Numbered from the stretch's first letter, positions 33,502 to 45,196 are shown. The stretch: 64,000 nucleotides of DNA from Pectobacterium sp. PL152 (GCA_021907015.1 CP091064.1:2852001-2916000), one strand, 5' to 3'. Translations and numbers: made by a program. Notes: generated by a model not told the origin, from the sequence alone.

Positions 33502-36500
33502 TTACTGCGCCTGAACCCGCAGCTCGGCTGCGGAACGACTACGGTGACCCAACAATGCCTTCACATCACTTGACTTCGGTTTCACCAGAGCAAACTTCGG
33601 TGCCCAGATCGGCCAGTTAGCGAGGATCTCTTCTCCGCGGTGTGAACCGGTATTCTGTACATGCTCGGTGATCAGGCCACGCAGATGCTCTTCGTGAATA
33701 GCCAGCTCTTCCACATCCAGCACTTCCACCAGTTCCGGGTTAACGCGTTTGCGGAATTCACCGTCTTCATCCAGCACGTAGGCGAACCCGCCGGTCATGC
33801 CTGCGCCAAAGTTCACGCCGGTACGACCCAGTACGCAGACGATACCGCCCGTCATGTATTCACAACCGTTATCACCGATGCCTTCTACCACGGTGATACA
33901 GCCGGAGTTACGCACGGCGAAACGCTCACCTGCGCGGCCTGCGGCAAACAGCTTACCGCCGGTAGCGCCGTAAAGGCAGGTGTTACCGATGATGCTGGCT
34001 TCGTGGCTGCGGAAGGCTGAACCTACCGGAGGACGCACGGAGATGCTGCCGCCTGCCATGCCTTTGCCCACGTAGTCGTTGGCATCGCCAGTTAATTTCA
34101 GTTCCACGCCGCCGGCATTCCAGACGCCAAAGCTCTGCCCTGCGGTACCGGAGAAGTGCGCTTTAATTGGATCGCCCGCCAGCCCTTGATCGCCATGTTT
34201 CTCAGCAATTGCGCCAGAGAGCGTCGCGCCGACGGAGCGATCGGTGTTGCGGATATCGAAGTAGAGCGCTTTGCCCTGTTTCGAATCGATGTGCGGCTGT
34301 GCCTGTGCCAGCAGCTCTTTGTTCAGCAAGCCCTTATCGAACGACAGATTGCTTTCCGTGCAGTACAGCGCTTTGCCTGGCTGAGGCTGTGCAGCGTGCA
34401 GCAGCGGCGACAGATCCAGCTTGTTCTGTTTCGCGCTGAAACCGTCCAGTTCAACCAGCAAATCGGTACGACCAATCAGATCGACCAGACGGCTGACGCC
34501 CAGCTCTGCCATCAGCACGCGAGTTTCATGCGCGATGAACTGGAAGTAGTTGGTCACACGCTCAGGCAGGCCGTGGTAGTGATCGCGACGCAGCTTCTCA
34601 TCCTGCGTTGCAACGCCTGTCGCACAGTTGTTCAGGTGACAGATACGCAGGTATTTACAGCCCAGCGCAACCATCGGTCCAGTGCCGAAGCCGAAGCTTT
34701 CCGCACCCAGAATTGCGGCTTTGACGATATCCAGACCGGTTTTCAGGCCACCGTCCACCTGCAGGCGGATTTTGTGGCGTAGACCGTTGGATACCAAGGC
34801 CTGCTGTGTTTCTACCAGACCCAGTTCCCACGGGCAGCCCGCGTATTTTACGGAGGACAGCGGGCTGGCGCCGGTACCGCCGTCGTAACCGGCGATGGTG
34901 ATCAGATCGGCATACGCTTTGGCAACGCCCGTAGCGATAGTTCCGACGCCCGGTTCGGACACCAGTTTTACCGAAATCATCGCTTTCGGGTTAACCTGCT
35001 TCAGATCGAAAATCAGCTGAGCCAGGTCTTCGATAGAGTAAATATCGTGGTGCGGCGGTGGTGAAATCAACGTCACGCCCGGCACGGAATAGCGCAGACG
35101 GGCAATGTACGGCGTGACTTTATCACCCGGTAACTGACCGCCTTCGCCCGGTTTCGCACCTTGTGCCACTTTAATCTGAATGACATCGGCGTTGACCAGA
35201 TAGGCTGGCGTCACACCAAAGCGACCAGAAGCAACCTGCTTGATACGGGACACTTTATTGGTACCGTAACGCGCTGGGTCTTCGCCGCCTTCACCGGAGT
35301 TGGAGAAGCCGCCCAGCCCGTTCATCGCCTCTGCCAGCGATTCATGGGCTTCTGGGCTGAGTGCGCCGATGGACATGGCCGCGGTATCGAAGCGTTTGAA
35401 CATTTCAGAAGCGGGTTCAACGCTGTCGATCGCGATAGCCGCGCCTTCTTGCGGTTTTAGTGCCAGCAGGTCGCGTAAGGTCGCTGCTGGACGCTCGTTA
35501 ACCAGTTTGGCGTATTGCTCGTAATCGCTGTACTCCCCGGTTTTCACCGCGGTTTGCAGCGTGGTGACCACGTCTGGGTTGTAGGCATGGTATTCGCCGC
35601 CGTGCACAAACTTCAGCAGGCCGCCCTGTTCCAGCGTTTTACGCTTCAGCCAGGCGCGTTTGGACAGGTTCAACAGATCCTGTTCGAAGTCGCTGTAGTT
35701 TGCACCGCCGATGCGGCTGACGACGCCCAGGAAGCATTGCGTCGATACATCTTTATGCAGGCCCACAGCTTCAAACAGCTTGGAGCAGCGATAAGACGCA
35801 ATCGTCGAGATGCCCATTTTGGACATGATCTTGTACAGGCCTTTGTTGATGCCGTTACGGTAGTTCAGCATCACGGCACGATAAGGTTTGTCGATCGTGT
35901 GGTTATCCACCATCCGCGCCAGTGTTTCGTAGGCGAGGTAAGGATAGATAGCCGTCGCACCAAAGCCTAACAGCACGGCAAAGTGGTGCGGGTCGCGTGC
36001 ACTGGCGGTTTCGACAATGATGTTGGCATCACAGCGCAGGCTCTTTTCCACCAGACGGCGCTGAACGGCACCGACGGCCATCGGCGCAGGGACAGGCAGG
36101 CGTGATTCGCTAATGCCGCGGTCGGACAGCACCAGCAGCACAGCACCGTCTCTGACTTTGCTTTCTGCTTCGTCACACAGTTTCTCGATGGTCTGTTGCA
36201 GGGTTTGCTGCGACGGATCAAACGTCAGATCCAGCGTGTCGGCACGATAGTGCAGCTCATCCTGCGACGTCAGCTGTGTGAAGTCGGAGTAAAGCAGGAT
36301 CGGCGATTTAAAGCTCAGACGGTGAGCCTGACCTTCCGCTTCACAGAACACGTTCATTTCACGACCAATGCTGGTCGCCAGTGACATGACATGTGCTTCA
36401 CGCAGCGGGTCGATCGGCGGGTTGGTTACCTGCGCGAACTGCTGACGGAAGTAGTCATAAATGATGCGTGGACGGCTGGACAGCACGGCGAACGGCGTGT

Positions 36501-37961
36501 CATCGCCCATCGACCCCGTGGCTTCCTGACCATTTTCGCCCAGCACGCGGATGACCTGATCCAGCTCTTCGCTGCTGTAACCGTGCTGCTTCTGGAAGGT
36601 CTCCAGCAGCTCATCGTCGAATTCACGGTTGCCGACCTGATCGTCTGGCAACTCTTCAAACGGCACCAGACGCTTAACGTTTTCTCCATCCACTCTTTGT
36701 AAGGGTGGCGGCTTTTCAGATCGTCATCGGTTTCAGCAGAGTGCAGGATACGACCGCTGCGGGTGTCGATTACCATCAGTTCGCCCGGACCGACGCGGCC
36801 TTTTTCAACCACTTCATCCGGCTGATAATCCCAGATACCGACTTCAGACGCGCAGGTGATCAGCTTGTCTTTGGTGATAACGTAGCGCGCAGGGCGCAGG
36901 CCGTTACGATCCAGGTTACAGGCGGCATAGCGCCCGTCGGACATCACGATACCGGCTGGGCCATCCCACGGCTCCATGTGCATGGAGTTAAAGTCGAAGA
37001 AGGCGCGCAGCTCAGGATCCATATCCGGGTTGTTCTGCCAGGCTGGCGGAACCAGCAGTCGCATGGCGCGGATGATATCCATCCCGCCGCTCAGGAACAG
37101 TTCCAACATGTTATCCAGCGAGCTGGAGTCAGAGCCGGTTTCGTTGACGAACGGCGCGGCATCCTGCAAGTCTGGGATCAGCGGGGTTTTGAATTTGTAA
37201 GCGCGCGCGCGTGCCCATTGGCGGTTACCGGCAATGGTGTTGATCTCACCGTTGTGCGCCAGATAGCGGAATGGCTGCGCCAGCGGCCAGCGTGGCACTG
37301 TGTTGGTTGAGAAACGCTGGTGGAACAGACAGATCGAGGATTCCAGACGCAGATCGGCCAGATCGAGGTAGAAGCGCGGCAGATCCGCCGGCATACACAG
37401 ACCTTTATAGATCGTGACCAGATTGGAGAAGCTACAAACGTAGAATTCTTTGTCTTCGATACGCTTTTCGATACGGCGACGCGCCATGAACAGACGGCGT
37501 TCCATATCACGTTGACGCCAGCCTGCGGGGGCGTTAACGAAAATTTGCTCGATACGCGGCATGGACGACAGGGCGATTTCACCCAGCACATCCGGGTTGG
37601 TCGGCACTTCACGCCAGCCCAGTACGGACAGCGTTTCGTTCTGCAACTCTTCTTCTACAATCCGGCGCGTGGCGCGAGCCAGCTCCTCGTCCTGATTGAG
37701 AAACATCATGCCAACGGCGTAGTTTTTGGCTAAGCGCCAGCCGTGCTCTTCCGCCACCAGACGAAAGAAACGGTCTGGTTTCTGAAGTAATAAACCGCAG
37801 CCGTCGCCAGTCTTGCCGTCAGCAAGGATTGCGCCACGGTGCTGCATGCGTGCGAGTGCGTGAATCGCGGTACGCACTACTTTATGGCTCGGCTCACCTT
37901 CTATATGGGCGATTAATCCGAAACCACAGTTATCTCTCTCTTGGGATGCATCGTACAACAT
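33502..37961 (-). pseudogene. gltB: Glutamate synthase (NADPH) large subunit GltB, one frameshift as sequenced
   Basis: Large subunit of GOGAT: an N-terminal class II amidotransferase domain, central domain, FMN-binding synthase domain with a 3Fe-4S cluster ([15 protein letters not shown]) and the C-terminal beta-helix. The start is ATG 37961, with GGGGAGG upstream; it gives the 11-residue propeptide MLYDASQERDN before the nucleophile Cys of CGFGLIA. A GTG further upstream (37997) is in frame but poorly placed. The frame breaks at TTTT 36680-36683; adding one T gives 1486 residues, the same as E. coli. The conserved HPYKEWMEK then joins [12 protein letters not shown]. Sequencing error is likely. 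Confidence 0.95.
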
Positions 37962-38612
37962 ATTAGTGAACCTCCCCAGGCTCTGTGTGACTCTCACAAC
38001 CTACTGCGAGAAAGCACCGTGGCGTCGAGCGGCTAGTATTACGCTCTCTTCTTCGGCCTCTCGTGACGGTCTCACAAGTGGTAAATGACTTGTTTTTAGA
38101 GGGAGTCTTCATTTACTGCATAAATATGACGAGTCATGGACCCGTCAGGAAAGCTTCCAGCGGATTTCCAAATTAGCGAGAAAGCCTGTTCAGGTCAAAT
38201 ACCAGTGCAAAATGTGCTGATAAACGATAATTTTTAATTATACCTATGAAAGATAATGATTTTTTTAGAAAAACTATCTCGGGAAATGAATATGGCGTTT
38301 AATTGAAGTGTGAGCTGTATCACTATACAAAAGCGCGAGAACCCTTATCCGTGCTGCGTTATTTCTGCGTTGCAGCATATTATGCTGTATATGGCTACTT
38401 TTAGATTTCATGAAACTATTTTTAAGTATTGCTTCATCTTTTCATTAAGCGAGCATACGGGATAAGAAAAATTAATTAGCACCGACGTGAGTTTATTTTC
38501 ACTAAAAGCGAATAAAAATGCATTTCGTTGGGGTGTGTGTGATTGATCGCGGTCATCGCGAAGGGGGCAAGAGAAAGGTAGTCTGCTGTTCCTCAAGGGA
38601 GCAGGTTAGAAT
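37962..38612. promoter_or_regulatory. gltB-yhcC divergent intergenic region
   Basis: About 650 gene-free, AT-rich bases in the part beyond 38200. It should contain the long gltB leader and its upstream regulatory region (in E. coli bound by Lrp, IHF and CRP) and the yhcC promoter. Only a CRP-like site (38309-38324) stands out. A 62-codon open frame at 38408-38596 lacks support and is not called. Confidence 0.5.
38309..38324. promoter_or_regulatory. Candidate CRP-cAMP site upstream of gltB
   Basis: TGTGAGCTGTATCACT matches TGTGA-N6-TCACA except at the last base. It lies about 350 bp upstream of gltB and 290 bp upstream of yhcC. E. coli gltBDF is under CRP and Lrp control, so a site here is plausible. 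Found by eye only. Confidence 0.5.
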
Positions 38613-39542
38613 ATGCAATTGCAAAAATTAATCAATATGTTTGGCGGAAATCTTCAACGCCGCTATGGCGAGAAGATCCACAAGCTGACGCTGCATGGCG
38701 GGTTTAATTGCCCAAACCGTGATGGCACGCTGGGGCGGGGTGGTTGCACGTTCTGTAATGTGGCCTCGTTTGCCGATGAACAGATGCAGCAACGCAGCAT
38801 CGCGCAGCAACTGGAAACGCAGGCGGGAAAGGTAAATCGGGCCAAACGCTATCTGGCGTATTTTCAGGCTTATACCAGTACTTATGCCGAAGTTCAGGTT
38901 CTGGAAAGCATGTATCAGGAAGCGCTGAAGCAGGCCGAAATGGTGGGGCTGTGCGTGGGGACTCGCCCTGACTGCGTGCCTGATGCGGTGCTGGATTTGC
39001 TGTCCCGCTATCATGAACAGGGTTACGAGGTCTGGCTGGAACTGGGGCTGCAAAGCGCGTGTGACAAAACGCTGCACCGAATTAATCGCGGACATGACTT
39101 CGCCTGCTATCAGGAAACCACCCGCCGTGCGCGTGAACGCGGTCTGAAAGTGTGTAGTCATCTGATTGTCGGCTTGCCGGGAGAAGACGCCCAGCGTTGC
39201 TTGTCGACGCTGGAACAGGTGGTCGAGACCGGCGTGGAGGGCATCAAGCTGCATCCTCTCCATATCGTGGAAGGCAGCACAATGGCGAAAGCCTGGCGAG
39301 CGGGAAGGCTGCCCGAGCTGGCGCTGGAGCGCTACGTGGAGACGGCGGGAGAAATGATTCGCCATACGCCGCCGGAGGTGATCTATCACCGCATTTCCGC
39401 CAGCGCTCGCCGTCCTACCCTTCTGGCGCCGCTGTGGTGTGAAAACCGCTGGACGGGCATGGTGGAGCTGGATCGCTACCTGCAAACGCATGGCGTACAG
39501 GGTTCCGCGCTGGGGACGCCCTATCGCTATGCTGATGTGTAA
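38613..39542 (+). CDS. yhcC: Radical SAM protein YhcC
   Basis: 309-residue radical S-adenosylmethionine protein of the YhcC (TIGR01212) group, unknown substrate. Its cluster-binding cysteines are in NCPNRDGTLGRGGCTFC near residue 30, with the wider spacing (Cx12Cx2C) typical of the group that also includes Elp3-like proteins. Further motifs are VGTRPDC and EVWLELGLQS. In E. coli it also lies beside gltB and arcB. Start at ATG 38613; GGGAGCAGG lies upstream. Confidence 0.93.
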   Translation: MQLQKLINMFGGNLQRRYGEKIHKLTLHGGFNCPNRDGTLGRGGCTFCNVASFADEQMQQRSIAQQLETQAGKVNRAKRYLAYFQAYTSTYAEVQVLESMYQEALKQAEMVGLCVGTRPDCVPDAVLDLLSRYHEQGYEVWLELGLQSACDKTLHRINRGHDFACYQETTRRARERGLKVCSHLIVGLPGEDAQRCLSTLEQVVETGVEGIKLHPLHIVEGSTMAKAWRAGRLPELALERYVETAGEMIRHTPPEVIYHRISASARRPTLLAPLWCENRWTGMVELDRYLQTHGVQGSALGTPYRYADV

Positions 39543-39653
39543 TGTGCCACAGGGCATTGGTGGCTGATGCTGTGCCGTGAATCTGTGCGGCAGCACCGTA
39601 TAAGCCGTCGTTTTACGTTATGATGCGCGGGTGGGTGACTAAGGGAAATCGCT

Positions 39654-42022
39654 ATGAAGCAAATTCGTCTGTTGGCGCAGTACTATGTTGATTTGATGGT
39701 AAAACTGGGGCTTGTCCGTTTTTCACTGCTGCTGGCCTCGGTGTTGGTGCTGCTGGCGATGGTGGTGCAAATGGCCGTCACCCTGTTGCTCAGCGGGGAA
39801 GTCGAGAACATCGACGTCGTCCGTTCCATTTTCTTCGGGCTGTTGATTACGCCCTGGGCCGTTTATTTTCTCTCCGTGGTGGTGGAACAGCTCGAAGAGT
39901 CGCGCCAGCGGCTGTCGAAGCTGGTAGCGAAGCTGGAAGAAATGCGCCATCGGGATCTGGAGCTGAACGAGCAGCTTCAGGAGAACATCGCGCAGCTCAA
40001 TCAGGAAATCGCCGACCGTATCAAAGCGGAAGACGCGCGTGCGTTGGTGATGAGCCGACTCAAAGAAGAGATGTCCCGCCGCGAACAGGCGCAGATTGAG
40101 CTGGAGCAACAGTCGGCGTTGCTGCGTTCGTTCCTCGATGCTTCACCGGATTTGGTTTACTACCGTAACGAAGATAAAGAGTTCTCCGGCTGCAACCGCG
40201 CGATGGAGCTGCTGGTGGGCAAAAGCCAGAAGCAACTCATTGGCCTGACACCGCAGGATGTTTACTCCCCCGATATTGCCGAGAAAGTGATGGAGACGGA
40301 CGAAAAAGTGTTCCGTCATAACGTTTCTCTGACCTATGAACAATGGCTGGTGTATCCCGATGGTCGTAAAGCCTGTTTTGAGCTGCGTAAGGTGCCGTTT
40401 TATGACCGGATGGGTAAACGTCACGGGCTGATGGGATTTGGACGCGATATAACGGAGCGTAAGCGTTACCAGGACGCGTTAGAGAACGCCAGTAGGGAGA
40501 AGACCACTTTTATCTCAACAATCAGCCACGAGCTTCGTACGCCGCTTAATGGCATTGTCGGGTTAAGTCGCATCCTGCTGGATACGCAACTTGACCCTGA
40601 ACAGCAAAAATACCTGAAAACCATCCACGTCAGCGCGATTACGCTGGGCAATATCTTTAACGACGTGATTGAGATGGACAAACAGGAGCGCCGCAAGGTG
40701 CAACTGGATAACCAGCCGATCGATTTCACCGGTTTTCTGGTGGATCTGGAGAACCTCGGCGGCCTGCTGGCTGAACCGAAAGGCCTGAAGCTGATTATGG
40801 ACCAGCATCAGCCTTTGCCGCAGAAAGTCATTACTGATGGAACGCGCCTGCGGCAGATTCTGTGGAACCTGCTTAGTAACGCGGTGAAATTCACGCCGAA
40901 GGGTGAGAACGGCGAAAAAGGCGAAATTGTGGTGCGCGTCTGGCATGAAAAAGGCGATCGTCTGCGCTTTGAAGTGGAAGATTCCGGGATGGGCATTCCG
41001 GCGGATGAGCTGGAAAAAATCTTCGCCATGTATTATCAGGTCAAAGACCAGCACGGCGGAAAGCCCGCAACGGGCACGGGAATCGGTCTGGCGGTGTCGA
41101 AGCGTCTGGCTCAGAACATGGGGGCGATATCCAGGTTTCCAGCACGCAAGGCAAGGGTTCCTGCTTCACTCTGACGGTGACGGCACCGAGCGTCGATGAA
41201 GCGGGAAGCGGTCTGGACGACGATGATGATTTGCCGTTACCGGCGCTGCACGTCCTGCTGGTGGAAGATATCGAACTGAACGTGGTAGTCGCGCGTTCGG
41301 TGCTGGAAAAGTTGGGCAATAGCGTGGATGTCGCCATGACCGGACAGGAAGCGCTGGATATGTTCGACCCTGATGAGTTCGATCTGGTGCTGCTCGATAT
41401 TCAATTGCCGGATATGACCGGACTGGACGTCGCGCGTCAGCTGCGTTCGCGCTATGGCAACCACAGCCTGCCACCGCTGGTGGCGCTGACGGCGAACGTG
41501 CTGAAAGATAAACGCGAATATCTGGATGCGGGTATGGATGACGTGCTCAGCAAACCGCTGTCGGTGCCGGCGCTGACGGCTGTCATCAAACAATTCTGGG
41601 ATACTCACACCGTGTGGACGGAAGAACCGGTGGTCGAGGAGGGCCATGAAATGGCAAAAGCAGAAGAAGATCTACTGGATATTTCGATGCTGGAACAGTA
41701 TCTGGATTTGGTGGGGCCGAAATTGATTCACCAGAGTCTGGAGATGTTTGAACAGATGATGCCGGGCTATCTGGCGATTCTGGATTCCAACATGACGGCG
41801 CGTGACCAGAAAGGCATTACGGAAGAAGGGCACAAAATCAAAGGAGCCGCGGGTTCCGTCGGGTTACGGCATCTGCAGCAAGTCGCTCAGCAGATTCAGA
41901 CCTCATCGTTACCAGCATGGTGGGATAACGTGCAGGAATGGGTCGATGAACTTAAGCACGACTGGCGTCACGACGTTCAGGTACTGCGTGATTGGGTGGC
42001 AAAAGCAGAAAAAGAATCCTGA
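39654..42022 (+). pseudogene. arcB: Aerobic respiration control sensor kinase ArcB, one frameshift as sequenced
   Basis: Hybrid tripartite sensor kinase that phosphorylates ArcA when the quinone pool is reduced. Order: two membrane helices (about residues 20-80), coiled coil, PAS domain (about 160-270), kinase core with phosphorylated His in ISHELRTPLN, ATP-binding boxes DSGMGIPADEL and GTGIGLAVSKRLA, receiver with Asp in VLLDIQLPDMTG, and HPt with His in EGHKIKGAAGS. The frame breaks at GGGGG 41120-41124; one more G restores NMGGDIQVSS and gives about 789 residues (E. coli 778). A truncated ArcB would lack its receiver and HPt domains, but the homopolymer context suggests sequencing error. 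Confidence 0.94.
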
Positions 42023-42174
42023 TACGTTCTGTTGCGGCCACAGGGACGTGGCGAGTAAAACGGCTGAAAAATTTTTTCGTCTCATGCGATATCATGCAAA
42101 AAGGCGGCAGATTGAGCAGGGTTTACGAGTAAAGAGGGACGGGGAATGCGAGGTTTTGCACGTTTTCATACGGT

Positions 42175-42290
42175 AGAAAAAAATGACCCCGGCCGAAGCC
42201 GGGGTGCGCGAATTATGCGCCAACACCAGGGAAAACATGCACCTGCATTTAGATTTCAGGTTTTGTAAACTCGCAAGTGCGGATATTCGT
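42175..42290 (-). ncRNA. arcZ: Small regulatory RNA ArcZ
   Basis: Hfq-dependent sRNA encoded opposite to and just after arcB, as in E. coli. On the minus strand the processed 3' part reads TTTTCCCTGGTGTTGGCGCA, then TTCGCGC, then the terminator stem ACCCCGGC/GCCGGGGT (42187-42204) and TCATTTTTTT. The CCCTGGTGTTGG core is the seed known from E. coli, where ArcZ activates rpoS and represses many mRNAs, and represses and is repressed by the Arc system. The 3' end is clear; the 5' end near 42290 is estimated from the E. coli length and a possible TAAGTT -10 box. Confidence 0.88.
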
Positions 42291-42448
42291 GTCTTAACTT
42301 ACTACCTAACTAATTTACATCTTCATCAAGCAACAAAATAGCAAATGTAGAAATCTTTGTTACAAGAATCATTAAAATGTGTGATGTAGATTAGTGTTTG
42401 TCAATTAAAAAATCAATTAGTTGATGTAATGAAATGAAGGAAAAGATG

Positions 42449-43102
42449 ATGAAACGAGTCGGCATTGTCCTTAGTGGCTGTGGTGTTTATGACGGTTCCG
42501 AGATTCATGAAGCCGTGTTGACGTTACTTGCGCTGGATCGCGCGGGCGCACAAGCGGTTTGCTTTGCACCAGATAAGCCGCAATTACAGGTGGTTAATCA
42601 CCTGACGGGTGACGTAACTGGTGAGAATCGCAACGTTTTAGCAGAATCGGCACGGATCGCCAGAGGAAAAATCCAGCCCCTTTCTACGGCGAATGCACAA
42701 GATTTAGATGCGCTGATTGTGCCGGGTGGTTTTGGCACCGCGAAAAATTTAAGTGACTTTGCGACGCAGGGAACGTCATGTCAGATTGATGAAACACTGC
42801 AATTGCTCACACAGGAAATTTATAAGCAAAATAAACCAATTGGTTTTATTTGCATCTCACCTGCGCTGTTGCCGAAGATTTTGGGTGAATCTGTTCGCGT
42901 AACCATTGGTAACGATATTGACACCGCAGAGGCCGTGGAAGAGATGGGCGGTATCCATGTTATTTGTCCGGTCGATGATATCGTAGTTGATGCGGAACAT
43001 AAAATCGTGACGACACCTGCTTACATGCTGGCTAACTCCATCAGCGAAGCGGCAAAAGGCATTGATAAGCTCGTGGCCCGCGTTTTGGATCTCACCGAAT
43101 GA
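42449..43102 (+). CDS. elbB: Glyoxalase ElbB (DJ-1/PfpI family)
   Basis: 217-residue cytoplasmic protein of the class I amidotransferase-like/DJ-1 superfamily; E. coli ElbB (YhbL, 217 residues) has weak glyoxalase activity. The nucleophile-elbow cysteine is in [12 protein letters not shown], and [12 protein letters not shown] is typical. ATG codons at 42434, 42446 and 42449 are in frame; the AAGG at 42437-42440 is best placed for 42449, which also matches E. coli length. It overlaps mtgA by 4 bases (ATGA), so the two are translationally coupled. Confidence 0.93.
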   Translation: MKRVGIVLSGCGVYDGSEIHEAVLTLLALDRAGAQAVCFAPDKPQLQVVNHLTGDVTGENRNVLAESARIARGKIQPLSTANAQDLDALIVPGGFGTAKNLSDFATQGTSCQIDETLQLLTQEIYKQNKPIGFICISPALLPKILGESVRVTIGNDIDTAEAVEEMGGIHVICPVDDIVVDAEHKIVTTPAYMLANSISEAAKGIDKLVARVLDLTE

Positions 43103-43833
43103 GGTGGAACCGAGGGCGTGGAGGCTTACTAACGTGGCTGAAGCGCCTGATTGTTCGCAGTGTGTTGGTCGTCATCGGTGCGTGGCTGGCTGGCATCCTG
43201 CTGTTCTCTTTCCTGCCCGTACCGTTCTCCGCAGTGATGGTCGACAGGCAGATCAGCGCATGGCTGAAAGGCGAATTCTCCTATGTTGCCCATTCTGACT
43301 GGGTTTCGATGGAGAAAATTGCACCGGAAATGGCGCTGGCGGTGATAGCGGCGGAAGACCAAAAGTTCCCCGATCATTGGGGCTTCGATCTGGATGCGAT
43401 CGGTCAGGCATTGAAGCACAACGAACGCAACACACAGCGGATTCGTGGTGCTTCTACGCTCTCGCAGCAGATGGTGAAAAACCTGTTCTTGTGGGACGGG
43501 CGTAGCTGGGTGCGTAAGGGTCTTGAAGCGGGAATTACCACCGGGGTCGAGCTGGTCTGGACAAAACGGCGGATTCTGACCGTGTATCTGAATATCGCCG
43601 AATTTGGCCCCGGTATCTTTGGCGTAGAGGCCGCTGCCAAACGTTATTTCAACAAGCCAGCCAGCAGGCTGACGGCAAGCGAATCCGCTTTGCTGGCGGC
43701 GGTGCTGCCGAACCCCATTCGCTTTCGCGCAAATGCGCCCTCCGGCTATGTTATTCAACGCCAGCAGTGGATTTTACGCCAGATGAGACAGATGGGCGGC
43801 GACGCGTTTTTGCGAGATAACAATCTGAATTAA
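43099..43833 (+). CDS. mtgA: Monofunctional peptidoglycan glycosyltransferase MtgA
   Basis: 244-residue GT51 glycan polymerase that extends peptidoglycan from lipid II at the division site (E. coli 242). One N-terminal membrane helix (about residues 13-33) precedes the catalytic domain, with the catalytic Glu in [15 protein letters not shown] and the conserved [12 protein letters not shown] and [12 protein letters not shown] motifs. No transpeptidase domain is present, as expected. Confidence 0.96.
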   Translation: MRWNRGRGGLLTWLKRLIVRSVLVVIGAWLAGILLFSFLPVPFSAVMVDRQISAWLKGEFSYVAHSDWVSMEKIAPEMALAVIAAEDQKFPDHWGFDLDAIGQALKHNERNTQRIRGASTLSQQMVKNLFLWDGRSWVRKGLEAGITTGVELVWTKRRILTVYLNIAEFGPGIFGVEAAAKRYFNKPASRLTASESALLAAVLPNPIRFRANAPSGYVIQRQQWILRQMRQMGGDAFLRDNNLN

Positions 43834-43903
43834 ACCGTATTGTTCGTTAGTATACCGATAAATTTTTGCGTTAACGGTCGTGTTTTCGACATCAGGAGAA
43901 AGT

Positions 43904-45196
43904 ATGCGGTTACGTTATTGGTTAGGTTTACTGGTTGCATTGTGTTGTGTGGCTTCCGTTGCCCGTGCGGATGCGGAGCCTAAAACGTCACCCCCGATAA
44001 TCCCTACGCCTTCTTGCAGCAGCCCCAGCTATCTTCGGTAAAACAGCAGTTACAGCAGAAAACGGAAAAGCCGCAGACGCGAATGGCGTACGAGCAGCTT
44101 ATTTCGGAAGCCGATCGCGCGCTGAAAATGGATAACCCCAGTGTTACGGAAAAAAATCCACGCCACCTAGCGGCTCAAAGCATGATTATTTGAGCCTCAG
44201 CGCCTACTGGTGGCCCGATCCCGACAAAGCTGATGGTTTGCCTTGGATTCGTCGTGATGGGCAGGTAAACCCTGCCAGCAAGGATGAAGAGACTGATGGC
44301 GTTAGGCTGGCAAAATTCACGGCCCAAACGCAGGCGTTGACGCTGGCGTGGTACTTCTCGGGCAAACAGGCTTATGCCGATAAGGCCATATCGATGATCC
44401 GTACCTGGTTTATCGACCCCGAGACGCGCATGAACCCTAATCTCGATTTCGCGCAAGGCGTGCCGGGCATCGCGCCGGGCAGAGGGTCGGGCGTGTTGGA
44501 CGGACGCTATTTTTCCACCCGCATTGTCGATTCGCTGATTATGTTGCGTCACGCTCCGGGCTGGACGGCGCAGGATGAGCAGCAGATGCAGAAATGGATG
44601 AGCGATTATTTGCACTGGCTGCAAACCAGCAAACTGGGGAAAAAGAGGCAACGGCGCAGAACAACCACGGTAGCTGGTATACCGTACAGGTGGCGGGGAT
44701 TGCCTGGTATCTGGGCAAAATCGACGTGGTGAAATCCATGGCGCAATTGCAGCGGGAAAAGTTGGATCACCAGTTGCAACCGGATGGTTCTCAGCCGGAG
44801 GAACTGGCGCGCACGCGATCTTTCCATTACAGCTATTTCAACCTCCAGGCGATAACGGATATGGCTATTCTGGCGTCCCGCGTTGGGGAGAATATCTGGC
44901 AATACCAAACACCGAAGGGAAGCAGTGTGATAAAGGCGCTGGATTTTATGGCACCGTATCTGGATGAAAATAAGGCGTGGCCGCGCAAGACGATGGACAG
45001 ACAAAGCAGCCGCCTTATTCCGCTGTTATTACAGGCGGAGCGAGGTGTAAAAGCGCCGCGTTATCAGACGCAAATCAAACAGGCGGGTTTTACGGAATTA
45101 CTTACCGGGGCTGTAGGCAAACGGGATAAAGAACCGAGCCATATCAGCGTGGAAACCCGCCGTGCGCTCTGGCTGCTGAATCCGGCCACACCGTAA
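43904..45196 (+). pseudogene. Alginate-lyase-family secreted protein, three frameshifts as sequenced
   Basis: About 431 residues after repair, with a signal peptide (MRLRYWLGLLVALCCVASVARA) and an alginate lyase superfamily (PF05426, alpha/alpha toroid) domain: LSAYWWPDPDKADGLPW, MNPNLDFAQGVPG and NNHGSWYTVQ, with the Asn/His typical of the active site. The substrate is uncertain; many members act on uronic polysaccharides other than alginate, or are untested. AGGAGA precedes ATG 43904. Three one-base losses break it: CCCCC 43991-43995, seven A at 44150-44156 and GGGG 44636-44639. All lie in homopolymers, so probably sequencing error, although true decay cannot be excluded. Monocistronic with its own terminator. 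Confidence 0.8.

Noticed and set aside
36680-36683. Natural split of gltB into two proteins
   Set aside because: No ribosome binding site or intergenic gap is present, and one added base gives the exact E. coli length.
38408-38596. 62-codon minus-strand open frame upstream of yhcC
   Set aside because: AT-rich non-coding sequence, no ribosome binding site, no recognisable product.
38628-39596. 322-codon open frame antisense to yhcC
   Set aside because: A shadow of yhcC; its composition (Arg/His/Gln-rich) is typical of reverse reading and nothing in it is recognisable.
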